Shown here: positions 1 through 9,498 of the stretch, in pieces
Layout: every line of letters starts with the position of its first letter
How positions within the stretch are numbered: position 1 is the stretch's first letter
Source: Streptomyces bacillaris
Lineage (GTDB): Bacteria; Actinomycetota; Actinomycetes; Streptomycetales; Streptomycetaceae
DNA length: 64,000 nt
NCBI RefSeq assembly: GCF_003268675.1
Contig: NZ_CP029378.1
Span: forward strand, 3,100,001 to 3,164,000
Reading direction: 5' to 3'
Notes under the pieces: model-generated
Told to the model about the DNA's origin: nothing
The model's input: only the letters and a program-made list of their open reading frames with translations
Database searches by the model: none
Program-made: the position numbers and the translations under genes

Positions 1-648
1 ATCGCCGAGGATTCGGTCCTCCTGCGGGAGGGGCTCACCCGCCTGCTGACCGATCTGGGGCACGACGTGGTCGCGGGGGTGGGCGACGCGGAGGCCCTGC
101 TGAAGACCGTGGCGGACCTCGGCGCGGAGCAGGCGCTGCCCGATGTGGTGGTGGCCGATGTGCGAATGCCGCCGACCCACACCGACGAGGGCGTACGGGC
201 GGCGGTGCGGCTGCGCAGGGAGTACCCGGGGATAGGGGTGCTGGTCCTCTCGCAGTATGTGGAGGAGCAGTACGCCACCGAGCTGCTGGCGGGCAGCAGC
301 CGGGGTGTGGGGTATCTGCTCAAGGACCGTGTGGCCGAGGTCCGCGAGTTCGTCGACGCGGTCGTGCGGGTGGCCCGGGGCGGGACGGCGCTGGACCCGG
401 AGGTGGTGGCGCAGTTGCTGGGCCGCAGCCGGAAGCAGGACGTGCTGGCCGGGCTGACCCCGCGCGAGCGGGAGGTCCTCGGTCTGATGGCCGAGGGGCG
501 GACGAACTCCGCGATCGCCCGGCAGCTCGTGGTGAGCGACGGGGCGGTGGAGAAGCACGTGAGCAACATCTTCCTGAAGCTGGGGCTCTCGCCCAGTGAC
601 GGGGACCACCGGCGCGTCCTCGCCGTACTCACCTACCTCAACTCCTAG
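1..648 (+). CDS. LuxR-family response regulator (5' end cut by window)
   Basis: DNA-binding response regulator of a two-component system. The reading frame is open from base 1, where residues IAEDSVLLREGLTRLL are the start of a receiver domain with its acidic pocket; the true start lies upstream. The phospho-acceptor Asp is in VVVADVRMPPTHTDEG, and the receiver runs to about residue 130. A GerE/LuxR helix-turn-helix follows, with the hallmark LTPREREVLGLMAEG and VEKHVSNIFLKL. The cognate kinase gene is expected just upstream, outside the window. A small hairpin follows the stop. Family assignment is secure; the stimulus and targets are not visible. Confidence 0.93.
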   Translation: MAEDSVLLREGLTRLLTDLGHDVVAGVGDAEALLKTVADLGAEQALPDVVVADVRMPPTHTDEGVRAAVRLRREYPGIGVLVLSQYVEEQYATELLAGSSRGVGYLLKDRVAEVREFVDAVVRVARGGTALDPEVVAQLLGRSRKQDVLAGLTPREREVLGLMAEGRTNSAIARQLVVSDGAVEKHVSNIFLKLGLSPSDGDHRRVLAVLTYLNS

Positions 649-650
649 CC

Positions 651-669
651 ATCTGACACTCTGTCAGAT
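651..669. terminator. Short perfect hairpin after the response regulator
   Basis: ATCTGACA at 651-658 and TGTCAGAT at 662-669 form an 8-bp perfect stem with a 3-base loop, starting two bases after the stop codon. It is less GC-rich than most Streptomyces terminators and has no T tract, so it could also be a regulator binding site. Confidence 0.45.
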
Positions 670-829
670 ACCTGCCCGAGCCGCCGCCGCACACCCGGCG
701 AGCAGACGGCGTACGCCCCGCCGATCTCCGCCGGGGGTGTCCGGCGGGCCCCCGCCGGGCAGTCCTGGGCGGTGGGACCTAGCACCAAAGACCGACGGAC
801 AGAGCACTTCCATCCAGCGATCGGAGGGC

Positions 830-858
830 TTGAGAAAGATGGCAAAACGGGCTAAAAG
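830..858 (+). promoter_or_regulatory. korA: Possible korAB promoter
   Basis: The 339-base gap before korA holds no convincing gene. TTGAGA at 830-835 and TAAAAG at 853-858 are separated by 17 bases in an unusually A-rich stretch, about 130 bases before korA. This is a weak match to a -35/-10 pair and is offered only as a candidate. Confidence 0.3.
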
Positions 859-987
859 GGCGTCTCAAAACAGCGTCCACCATATGATCGGCCCCTGGAG
901 GGCGAACCGCACGGACGTAGGGTTGCCTCTGGAACCGCCGGTCGGCCGGACGATTCCGAGCCGCCGCCCCAAGGGAGGTCCAGTTCA

Positions 988-2944
988 GTGACGAGCCAGG
1001 TCAGTAGCGCGGCAGAGAAGGCCGATGAGGCCAATGACGCCGTCCTCGGGGGCCAGCGTGCCCCCCTGTCAGGTACGACGGGAACGACCGGCGGCGACGG
1101 GAAAGAGGTCCGCCGCCTGGACCGGGTGATCATCCGCTTCGCGGGCGACTCGGGCGACGGGATGCAGCTCACGGGTGACCGGTTCACCTCGGAGACGGCG
1201 TCGTTCGGGAACGATCTCTCGACCCTGCCCAATTTCCCTGCCGAGATCCGGGCCCCCGCCGGCACCCTGCCCGGGGTTTCCTCCTTCCAGCTGCACTTTG
1301 CCGATCACGACATCCTCACCCCCGGCGACGCCCCCAATGTCCTGGTCGCGATGAACCCCGCCGCCCTCAAGGCGAACATCGACGACGTGCCGCGCGGCGC
1401 CGAGATCATTGTCAACACCGATGAGTTCACCAAGCGGCCGATGGCGAAGGTGGGGTATGCGACCAGTCCGCTGGAGGACGGGTCGCTGGAGGCCTACAAC
1501 GTCCACCCGGTGCCGCTGACGACGCTGACGATCGAGGCGCTGAAGGAGTTCGGGCTCTCCCGCAAGGAGGCCGAGCGGTCGAAGAACATGTTCGCGCTCG
1601 GGCTGCTGTCGTGGATGTACCACCGGCCGACCGAGGGGACGGAGACGTTCCTGCGGCAGAAGTTCGCGAAGAAACCGGAGATCGCCGAGGCGAACGTGGC
1701 GGCCTTCCGCGCCGGGTGGAATTTCGGCGAGACGACCGAGGACTTCGCCGTCAGTTACGAGGTCGCTCCGGCCGCCCAGGCCTTCCCCACCGGCACCTAC
1801 CGCAACATCTCGGGGAACCTGGCCCTCTCCTACGGCCTGATCGCCGCCGCGCAGCTCGCGGATCTGCCGCTCTACCTGGGCTCGTATCCGATCACCCCGG
1901 CCTCGGACATCCTGCACGAGCTGTCCAAGCACAAGAACTTCGGTGTGCGCACCTTCCAGGCCGAGGACGAGATCGCCGGGATCGGGGCGGCGCTGGGCGC
2001 CGCGTTCGGCGGGGCGCTCGGCGTGACCACGACGTCGGGGCCGGGCGTGGCGCTGAAGTCGGAGACCATCGGGCTCGCGGTCTCCCTGGAGCTGCCGCTG
2101 CTGATCATCGACATCCAGCGCGGCGGGCCCTCCACCGGACTGCCGACCAAGACCGAGCAGGCGGACCTGCTCCAGGCGATGTACGGGCGGAACGGCGAGG
2201 CCCCGGTGCCGATCGTGGCCCCGCAGACCCCGGCCGACTGCTTCGACGCCGCGATCGACGCGGCCCGGATCGCCCTGACGTACCGGACCCCGGTGTTCCT
2301 GCTCTCCGACGGCTATCTGGCCAACGGTTCCGAGCCGTGGCGCATCCCGGAGACCGAGAGCCTGCCCGACCTCACCACCCCCTTCGCCACCGGCCCGAAC
2401 CACACCCTGGCCGACGGCACCGAAGTCTTCTGGCCCTACAAGCGCGACCCGCAGACCCTGGCCCGCCCCTGGGCCGTCCCCGGCACCCCCGGCCTCGAAC
2501 ACCGCATCGGCGGCATCGAGAAGCAGGACGGCACCGGCAACATCTCCTACGACCCCGCCAACCACGACCTGATGGTCCGCACCCGCCAGGCGAAGGTCGA
2601 CAACATCGAGGTCCCCGACCTGGCCGTCGACGACCCCGCCGGTGCCCGCACGCTGGTGCTGGGCTGGGGCTCGACGTACGGGCCGATCACCGCCGCCGTC
2701 CGCCGGCTCCGCGCCGCCGGGCTCTCCATCGCCCAGGCCCACCTCCGCCACCTCAATCCCTTCCCGAAGAACCTGGGCGAGGTGCTGAAGGGGTACGACA
2801 AGGTCGTCGTCCCGGAGATGAACCTCGGCCAGCTCGCCACCCTGCTCCGGGCGAAGTATCTGGTCGACGCCCACAGCTACAACCAGGTCAACGGCATGCC
2901 GTTCAAGGCCGAGCAGCTCGCCACCGCCCTCAAGGAGGCCATCG

Positions 2945-2952
<8 letters not shown>
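988..2952 (+). CDS. korA: 2-oxoacid:ferredoxin oxidoreductase, alpha subunit (gamma-alpha fusion)
   Basis: With KorB it oxidatively decarboxylates a 2-oxoacid, most likely 2-oxoglutarate, to acyl-CoA while reducing ferredoxin. About 654 residues, the length of mycobacterial KorA. The gamma domain comes first (residues about 45-230; IIRFAGDSGDGMQLTG), followed by the pyrimidine-binding alpha domain (SYPITPASDILHELSK, then TTTSGPGVALKSE) and a transketolase-C-like end. The GTG start is chosen because AAGGGAGG lies at 971-978, nine bases ahead. It overlaps korB by eight bases, so the subunits are translationally coupled. The N-terminal 40 residues are a low-complexity extension. The exact 2-oxoacid is an inference from family. 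Confidence 0.93.
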
Positions 2953-4018
<1,066 letters not shown>

Positions 4019-4061
4019 CCGGCCACGCAGCCGTCGTACGAGGGCACAGCGCCACGGCAGC

Positions 4062-4104
4062 GGCCCGGGCCTGATCCCGCGACCAGCAGGATCAGGCCCG
4101 GGCC
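4062..4104. terminator. Perfect 16-bp stem terminator after korB
   Basis: GGCCCGGGCCTGATCC at 4062-4077 pairs perfectly with 4089-4104 around an 11-base loop. It lies between the convergent korB and HxlR genes and probably serves both directions, as usual for GC-rich Streptomyces terminators without a T tract. Confidence 0.85.
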
Positions 4105-4107
4105 TCG

Positions 4108-4235
4108 CCCTCACTCCGGGGGCCGCGCCTCGTCATGCGCCCCGCCCTCACCGTGGGCCGCGCCTCGGATCCCGCCCCGCTCTCACTCCGGGGGCCGGGC
4201 CTCGCCCCGCGCCCCGCCCTCAGCGTGGGGGCGCC
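4108..4235. repeat. Degenerate 35-37-bp tandem repeat, about 3.5 copies
   Basis: Units at 4108-4144, 4145-4179, 4180-4216 and a partial copy at 4217-4235 each start C(C/T)CTCA, carry a GGGGCCG-like core and GCCTCG, and end in GCCCCG. The array fills the gap between the korB terminator and the end of the HxlR gene. Function unknown; it may be neutral slippage DNA. Confidence 0.7.
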
Positions 4236-4237
4236 AT

Positions 4238-4672
4238 TCAGCCCTGCTGCGCCCTGCCCTCGTCGTACGCCTTGCGGGCCGCCTGCACGGCGTCCACCTG
4301 GCGCTCGGTCCAGCGGGCGAGCGCCCACACCTGTTCGGCGGCCTCGGTGCCCAGCGGGGTCAGCGAGTAGTCCACCCGCGGCGGGATCACCGGCTTCGCG
4401 TCCCGGTGGACGAAGCCGTCGCGCTCCAGCGTCTGGAGGGTCTGAGCCAGCATCTTCTCGCTCACCCCGCCGATCGTGCGGCGCAGCTCGCTGAAGCGGT
4501 ACGAGCGTTCCAGCAGGGCCGCCAGGACGAGGACGCCCCAGCGGCTCGTCACATGCTCCAGCACCAGCCGGGACGGACACATCGGCTGGTTGACGTCCTG
4601 GACGGGCTTCGGCAGCCCCTGCAGACCGACCGGAGCCGCCCCCACATTCCCCACCTCTTCACTCACTCCCAT
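4238..4672 (-). CDS. HxlR-family (MarR-like) transcriptional regulator
   Basis: Winged-helix DNA-binding regulator of 144 residues. The core spans residues 31-125: MCPSRLVLEHVTSRWGVLVL, then RFSELRRTIGGVSEKMLAQTL (recognition helix) and the wing PPRVDYSLTPLGTE. The Cys at residue 32 is at the position that senses thiol-reactive compounds in related regulators such as HypR, so redox or electrophile sensing is plausible but inferred. The ATG at 4672 is used; an in-frame start at the MCPSR Met would remove 30 poorly conserved residues. It is divergent from an NAD(P)-binding oxidoreductase with a palindrome in between, the usual arrangement for a local repressor of that gene. Confidence 0.9.
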   Translation of the reverse strand: MGVSEEVGNVGAAPVGLQGLPKPVQDVNQPMCPSRLVLEHVTSRWGVLVLAALLERSYRFSELRRTIGGVSEKMLAQTLQTLERDGFVHRDAKPVIPPRVDYSLTPLGTEAAEQVWALARWTERQVDAVQAARKAYDEGRAQQG

Positions 4673-4675
4673 GCC

Positions 4676-4700
4676 AGTACCTTACTTCAAAGTGGGTACT
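4676..4700. promoter_or_regulatory. 25-bp near-palindrome, probable HxlR operator
   Basis: AGTACC at 4676-4681 and GGTACT at 4695-4700 are exact inverted arms, with a further inner dyad ACTTC/AAAGT, making a 25-bp near-palindrome centred at 4688. It begins four bases upstream of the HxlR start codon and about 95 bases ahead of the divergent oxidoreductase, so one bound dimer could control both. The GTAC-rich arms resemble known HxlR sites. Confidence 0.65.
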
Positions 4701-4795
4701 TTCCATTAGTTAGTGTCCGCCCTACGCTCGATCGGGAGCACACCGGCACACCAGCACCACACAACCCACCGAAGAACCCGAAACAGGAGCCCCCC

Positions 4796-5656
4796 ATGAG
4801 CATCGTCGTCACCGGAGCCACCGGAGAACTCGGCCGCCTCGTCATCGACGAACTGCTGGCCACGGTCCCGGCCGGCGAGATCGCGGCGGTCGTCCGCGAC
4901 AAGGAGAAGGCCGCCCCGCTCGCGGCGCGCGGTGTCGAGCTGCGCATCGCCGACTACGACCGACCCGAGACCCTTGCCGGGGCGTTCCGGACCGGCGACC
5001 GGGTGCTGCTGATCTCCGGCAGCGAGGTGGGCAAGCGGGTCGCGCAGCACACCGCGATCATCGAGGCGGCCAAGGCGGCGGGCGTGGCGCAGCTCGCGTA
5101 CACCGGCATCCTCGGCGGACCGGACGCCGACTTCGCCCTCGCCGACGAGCACAAGGCCACCGAGCGGCTGATCCTGGACTCCGGGCTGCCGTACACCTTC
5201 CTCCGCAACGGCTGGTACACGGAGAACTACACCGCCAACCTCGCCCCCGTCCTGGCGCACGGCGCGGTCGTCTCCAACGCGGGCGAGGGCCGGGTCGCCT
5301 CCGCCTCCCGGGCCGACTACGCCGCCGCGGCCGCGGCCGTGGTGACCGGCGAGGGCCACCTCGGCAGGGCCTACGAGCTGAGCGGCGACACCGCCTGGTC
5401 GTTCGCGGAGTACGCGGCCCTGCTCTCCGAGGTGACCGGCAAGGAGATCGCGTACAACAACGTCCCGGCCGCCGTACACCAGGAGATCCTGGTCGGCGCG
5501 GGCCTGCCCGAGGGGTTCGCCGCGATCCTCACCGACGTGGACGAGGCCATCGGGCGCGGGAGCCTCGCGGGCACCAGCGGTGACCTGGCCCGGCTGATCG
5601 GCCGCCCGACGACACCTCTGGCCACGACCGTACGCGCGGCTCTCGCGACCGCCTGA
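4796..5656 (+). CDS. NmrA/QorB-like NAD(P)H-binding oxidoreductase (atypical SDR)
   Basis: Single-domain Rossmann protein of about 286 residues, resembling quinone oxidoreductase QorB and NmrA-type redox sensors. The dinucleotide motif is at the N terminus (IVVTGATGELGRLV, GxxGxxG). The substrate-side helices include TEILDSGLPYTFLRNGWYTEN-like residues (RLILDSGLPYTFLRNGWY). ATG 4796 is chosen because AGGAG lies at 4785-4789 and because homologues begin at the Rossmann strand; the longer open frame upstream crosses the HxlR gene. Divergent from the HxlR regulator, which probably represses it until an electrophile or quinone is sensed. Substrate unknown. Confidence 0.88.
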   Translation: MSIVVTGATGELGRLVIDELLATVPAGEIAAVVRDKEKAAPLAARGVELRIADYDRPETLAGAFRTGDRVLLISGSEVGKRVAQHTAIIEAAKAAGVAQLAYTGILGGPDADFALADEHKATERLILDSGLPYTFLRNGWYTENYTANLAPVLAHGAVVSNAGEGRVASASRADYAAAAAAVVTGEGHLGRAYELSGDTAWSFAEYAALLSEVTGKEIAYNNVPAAVHQEILVGAGLPEGFAAILTDVDEAIGRGSLAGTSGDLARLIGRPTTPLATTVRAALATA

Positions 5657-5788
5657 CCCGCACCTCTCGACGGCTGTCATGAGTGTTTACCTGAAACGGC
5701 TATGACACGGGGCCCCTCCGGCGTTACCGTCATCCCGTCGGCAGACGTGCCGGCGGAGCGAGCGGCGCAGGTAGTCCTGGAGGGGCCC

Positions 5789-6838
5789 GTGAAGGGGAAG
5801 AACGAACAGCGGGCCGGCCTGCTGTACGGAGTCGGCGCGTACGGGATGTGGGGCATCGTCCCCCTCTTCTGGCCGCTGCTGAAGCCGTCCGGGGCGATCG
5901 AGATCCTGGCGCACCGGATGGTCTGGTCCCTGGCCGTCGTCGGGATCGCCCTGCTCGTCGTGCGCCGCTGGGCCTGGATCGGCGAGCTGGTCCGCGACCC
6001 GCGGAAGCTGGGCCTCATAGCCTTCGCGGCGGCGACCATCACCATCAACTGGGGCCTCTACATCTGGGCCGTGAACAACGGGCACGTCGTCGAGGCCTCG
6101 CTCGGCTACTTCATCAACCCGCTCGTCACCATCGCCATGGGCGTCATCCTGCTCGCCGAGCGGCTCCGCCCCGTCCAGTGGGTCGCGGTCGCCACCGGTC
6201 TGGCCGCCGTGCTCGTCCTGGCGATCGGTTACGGGCGTCCGCCGTGGATCTCGCTGGTCCTGGCGTTCTCCTTCGCCACGTACGGCCTGGTGAAGAAGAA
6301 GGTCAACATGGGCGGCCTGGAGTCGCTGGCCGCCGAGACCGCCGTCCTCTTCCTGCCCGCGCTCGGCTTCCTGCTCTGGCTGACGGCGACCGGCGCGTCC
6401 ACGTTCACCTCCGGGGGCACCGGCCACTGGGCCCTGCTCGCCGCGACGGGGATCGTCACGGCGGTGCCGCTGATCTGCTTCGGCGCGGCGGCGATCCGGG
6501 TGCCGCTCTCCACGCTGGGGCTGCTGCAGTATCTGGCGCCGGTCTTCCAGTTCATCCTGGGCATCGTCTACTTCCACGAGGAGATGCCGCCGGAGCGGTG
6601 GGCCGGGTTCGGCCTGGTCTGGCTGGCCCTCACTCTCCTGACCTGGGACGCGCTGCGCAACGCCCGGCGCAACCGGATCCTGGCGGCGAAGCTGCTGGCG
6701 ACCGCGGCGGCGGCCCCCGCGCAGACAGCCCCCCTGCAGCCGCCCTCCGCAACGACGGCCCCCGCGCCGACAACGTCCGAGACAGCAGCCCCGGAGGCCG
6801 CAGCCCCGGAGACCGCGACCCAACAAAAGATTACCTAG
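5789..6838 (+). CDS. rarD: RarD-type EamA-family membrane transporter
   Basis: Integral membrane protein of the drug/metabolite transporter superfamily with about ten hydrophobic segments, starting LLYGVGAYGMWGIVPLFWP. Family signatures include EILAHRMVWSL, NWGLYIWAVNNGHVVEASLG and the FHEEMPPERW loop before the last helix. The GTG at 5789 is preferred: GGAGGGG sits at 5779-5785 and homologues begin just before the first helix; a longer open frame from 5702 has no ribosome site. The last ~45 residues are an Ala/Pro/Thr-rich cytoplasmic tail with no known role. Called chloramphenicol-sensitive protein RarD in E. coli; the natural substrate is not known. Confidence 0.9.
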   Translation: MKGKNEQRAGLLYGVGAYGMWGIVPLFWPLLKPSGAIEILAHRMVWSLAVVGIALLVVRRWAWIGELVRDPRKLGLIAFAAATITINWGLYIWAVNNGHVVEASLGYFINPLVTIAMGVILLAERLRPVQWVAVATGLAAVLVLAIGYGRPPWISLVLAFSFATYGLVKKKVNMGGLESLAAETAVLFLPALGFLLWLTATGASTFTSGGTGHWALLAATGIVTAVPLICFGAAAIRVPLSTLGLLQYLAPVFQFILGIVYFHEEMPPERWAGFGLVWLALTLLTWDALRNARRNRILAAKLLATAAAAPAQTAPLQPPSATTAPAPTTSETAAPEAAAPETATQQKIT

Positions 6839-6908
6839 TTGCTTTTATTACTCGGTTACGATTCTCTGGTGGCTCCGACGGAACCGTGACCGAGGAGCAG
6901 CGACCGCC

Positions 6909-8537
6909 ATGCCCGACACCCCCACCGACGTCCTCATCGTGGGCGCCGGTCCCACCGGCCTCACCCTCGCCGTCGACCTGGCCCGGCGCGGCAGGGTGGT
7001 CCGGATCGTGGACAGGTCCCCCGCCCACCCCCGTACCTCGCGCGCCAAGGGCCCCAACCCCCGGTCGCTGGAGATCCTGGCGGACCTGGGCGTGGTGGAC
7101 GAGGTGCTCGCCGCCGGTTCGGCACCGCTGCCCATGCGGGTGTACCGCGACCACCGCCCGGTCTCCGACACCGACCCGTGGGCAGAGGCGACCCCCGCCC
7201 CGGCCGCGCACTACGACCGGCCGTGGCTGATCGCCCAGTGGCGGCTGGAGGAGATCCTCCGCGGTCGGCTGGCGGGGTACGGAGTCCACGTCGAGCTGGG
7301 CCGCGAGGTGGTCGGCCTGACGGAGGGGCCCGACGGGCAGCACATGGCGGTCGCCTTCGGGGAGGGGCCCGCGGAACGGGCGCGGTACGTCGTCGGGTGC
7401 GACGGCGCCCACAGCTCCGTACGCAAGCTGCTCGGCATCCCCTTCGACGGGACGACCGCCGAGGACCAGGTCATGGTCACCGGCGATGTGGAGCTGGCCG
7501 GCGGGGTACTGGACCGGGGCCGGTGGCACCAGTGGTTCGACGAGGACGGGGCGGTCATGCTCTGCCCCATTCCCGGTACGCGGACGGGGTGGTGGTTCCA
7601 GGCCGGGCCCGAGCGGGACGGGGCGGGCCGGCCGCTCCCGCCCTCCGTCGACGGCTTCCGGCGGCTGCTCACCCGCCACACCGGGCTGCCGGGCCGCCAT
7701 CTGACCCGGGCCGAGCTGCTGTCGACGTACCGGGTGAACGTCCGCATGGTGGACCGCTACCGGGTGGGCCGGGTCCTCCTCGCCGGGGACGCGGCCCATG
7801 TGCATGCCATCGCGGGCGGGCTCGGGATGAACACGGGGATCCAGGACGCGTTCAACCTGGGCTGGAAGCTGGGCCAGGTGCTCGCCGGGCACGCGGACGC
7901 GGCACTGCTCGACACGTACGAGGAGGAGCGGCTGCCCGTCGCCGCCTGGACGCTCGACCTCGCCTCCGACCGGTTGCGGGCCACCCTGGAGGCGATCCGC
8001 GAACCGGGCGGAAGCCTGGCCTCCGCGATGACCGAGGAGACGACGGGGCTGGGCATCGGCTACCGCTGGAGCACCCTGACCGCCCCGAAGCCGGACCCGG
8101 CCACTCCGCCGAGGCCCGGCACCGAGCAGCGCGGAGCCCTCCCCGGCGACCGCGCCCCCGACGCCCCCTGCCAGGACGCCGCCACCGGAGGGCCCACGCG
8201 CCTCCACCGCACCCTCGCGGGCCCGCACACCACCGTCCTCGGCTTCGGCCCCGAGAGCGCGGCGGTCCTGCGCGAGGTGGCGGTCGCGTACGGGAACGCC
8301 GGCATCCGCACCTGCCGGGTGTACGCACCCCACGAGGACCGCGGAACGCCGCCCCCGGGCTCCCTCGTCGACCACCAGGGTCACGCGGCAGCGGCGTACG
8401 CGACCGCTCTCGTCGTCGTCCGCCCCGACCACCACGTGGGCGCCGTGGCCTCCGCCGACGACCCCGCTCCCGTACGGGAGTACCTGCGGCGGCTGTACGG
8501 AGCACCCGGCACGGTGGACGTCACGCGGCAAGGCTGA
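6909..8537 (+). CDS. FAD-dependent aromatic monooxygenase (PheA/TfdB type)
   Basis: Class A flavoprotein hydroxylase of 542 residues that would use NAD(P)H and O2 to hydroxylate an aromatic ring. The first FAD motif is VLIVGAGPTGLTLAVDLARR at residue 8. The DG motif appears as VVGCDGAHSSVRKLLG, and the GD motif as VLLAGDAAHVHAIAGGLGMN, followed by IQDAFNLGWKL. The last ~150 residues form the thioredoxin-like C-terminal domain seen in phenol hydroxylases and polyketide hydroxylases such as PgaE. No polyketide genes are nearby, so catabolism or detoxification is more likely than antibiotic tailoring. The next gene begins directly after its stop. Confidence 0.9.
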   Translation: MPDTPTDVLIVGAGPTGLTLAVDLARRGRVVRIVDRSPAHPRTSRAKGPNPRSLEILADLGVVDEVLAAGSAPLPMRVYRDHRPVSDTDPWAEATPAPAAHYDRPWLIAQWRLEEILRGRLAGYGVHVELGREVVGLTEGPDGQHMAVAFGEGPAERARYVVGCDGAHSSVRKLLGIPFDGTTAEDQVMVTGDVELAGGVLDRGRWHQWFDEDGAVMLCPIPGTRTGWWFQAGPERDGAGRPLPPSVDGFRRLLTRHTGLPGRHLTRAELLSTYRVNVRMVDRYRVGRVLLAGDAAHVHAIAGGLGMNTGIQDAFNLGWKLGQVLAGHADAALLDTYEEERLPVAAWTLDLASDRLRATLEAIREPGGSLASAMTEETTGLGIGYRWSTLTAPKPDPATPPRPGTEQRGALPGDRAPDAPCQDAATGGPTRLHRTLAGPHTTVLGFGPESAAVLREVAVAYGNAGIRTCRVYAPHEDRGTPPPGSLVDHQGHAAAAYATALVVVRPDHHVGAVASADDPAPVREYLRRLYGAPGTVDVTRQG

Positions 8538-9020
8538 TTGAGTGCCCGGATGGGGACTGTCCTGGGCGGGATGAGGAACGTGCGATGGCACGAGTTGCAG
8601 CATGCGTACGGCTCCGCCTCCCAGGTCCCCGGGATGCTGTCGCGGGTCGCCTGGGGTGACGGGCCGACCGCCGGGGACGCCCTGGGCGAGCTGGCCCGGT
8701 GGATCGGCGCCCCGGCCGTCTTCGACGCGACCGTGGCGGCGGTGCCGTTCCTGTGGGAGCTGGCGGGGACCGAGACGGTCAAGGACCGGGCGGGCGTGCT
8801 GGACCTGCTCACCACGATCCTCGCCGCCGGTCACGCCGAGCACCCGGAGTGGACGCGCGCCGCGCACGAGGCGGTGGCGGAGGGGCGCCCGACGGCGGTG
8901 CGGCTGACGGCCGGCACGTCCTCGCCGCCGCACACCGACCCCGTACAGGAAGCCGCCACCCGGCTGTTGACGGCGCTGGACGGCCACAGATGTCCGGCCT
9001 GCCCGGCACCGGAGGACTGA
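8538..9020 (+). CDS. Conserved hypothetical protein, start uncertain
   Basis: Up to 160 residues, mostly helical and soluble, including a motif ELARWIGAPAVFDATVAAVP and a C-terminal CPACP that could be a metal or disulfide pair. I do not recognise the family; the helical pattern is reminiscent of small HEAT-like actinobacterial proteins. The frame opens with TTG immediately after the monooxygenase stop, but ATG 8571 (MRNVRWHEL), preceded by GGGCGGG, is a better start and would give 149 residues. It follows the monooxygenase without a gap, so the two are probably co-transcribed. Confidence 0.7.
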   Translation: MSARMGTVLGGMRNVRWHELQHAYGSASQVPGMLSRVAWGDGPTAGDALGELARWIGAPAVFDATVAAVPFLWELAGTETVKDRAGVLDLLTTILAAGHAEHPEWTRAAHEAVAEGRPTAVRLTAGTSSPPHTDPVQEAATRLLTALDGHRCPACPAPED

Positions 9021-9051
9021 CCCGCCAGGATCCGGGAGGACAGGCCACCGC

Positions 9052-9441
9052 TCAGCCCAGCTCGGCCGCCACCCGGTCCATCACGGCCTTCCAGTGCGTA
9101 CGCCGTTCCTCCCGCTCCTCCGCGCTCGCCAGCCGCTCCTGGTGGAAGCGGAGGACGGCCCGGCCCTCGGAGCTGCCGGGGGTCACCGCGACCTGGACGG
9201 TGGACGGGCCGTAGGTGAGGCGGACGCGGTCGCCGGGGCGGTAGCTGCGGATCTCGCCCTCGGTCCCGTCGGCCGTACGGTACGGAGCGCCCTTCTCCGT
9301 GGGGAGCGGGCCCTCGGCGCCGAGCCACAGGGCGACGCCCTCCGGTCCGGTGATGAACTCCCAGACGGCCTGCGGGGGCTGGTGAAGAGTCCGGGAGACA
9401 CCGATCTCCCAGCCGGCGTCCCGAGTAAGTCCGACAGGCAT
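9052..9441 (-). CDS. SRPBCC (AHSA1-like) ligand-binding domain protein
   Basis: 129-residue START/SRPBCC-fold protein. The family pattern is clear: SRTLHQPPQAVWEFITGPEGVALWLG at the N terminus (here seen as strands around residues 15-40), a central GEIRSYRPGDRVRLTY strand pair, and a long C-terminal helix (HWKAVMDRVAAEL). Such proteins bind small hydrophobic ligands in a helix-grip cavity, and the same fold is used by polyketide aromatases and Aha1-related stress proteins. It lies 45 bases downstream of the CGNR regulator on the same strand and is probably in its operon. Ligand unknown. Confidence 0.82.
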   Translation of the reverse strand: MPVGLTRDAGWEIGVSRTLHQPPQAVWEFITGPEGVALWLGAEGPLPTEKGAPYRTADGTEGEIRSYRPGDRVRLTYGPSTVQVAVTPGSSEGRAVLRFHQERLASAEEREERRTHWKAVMDRVAAELG

Positions 9442-9453
9442 GGCAAACCCCTT

Positions 9454-9498
9454 CAGTCAGTCGCTTCGCGGTCAGTCGTTTCGTAGTCAGTCGTCCCG
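9454..9498. repeat. 15-bp tandem repeat across the CGNR 3' end
   Basis: Three imperfect copies of (C/T)(A/G)GTCAGTCG(C/T)(T/C)(T/C)CG at 9454-9468, 9469-9483 and 9484-9498. The last copy lies inside the end of the CGNR gene and the first two in the gap to the AHSA1-like gene. It looks like replication slippage. Confidence 0.7.

Noticed and set aside
4108..4235. CRISPR-like array
   Set aside because: Repeat units are degenerate and contiguous, without conserved repeats separated by unique spacers, and no cas gene is present.
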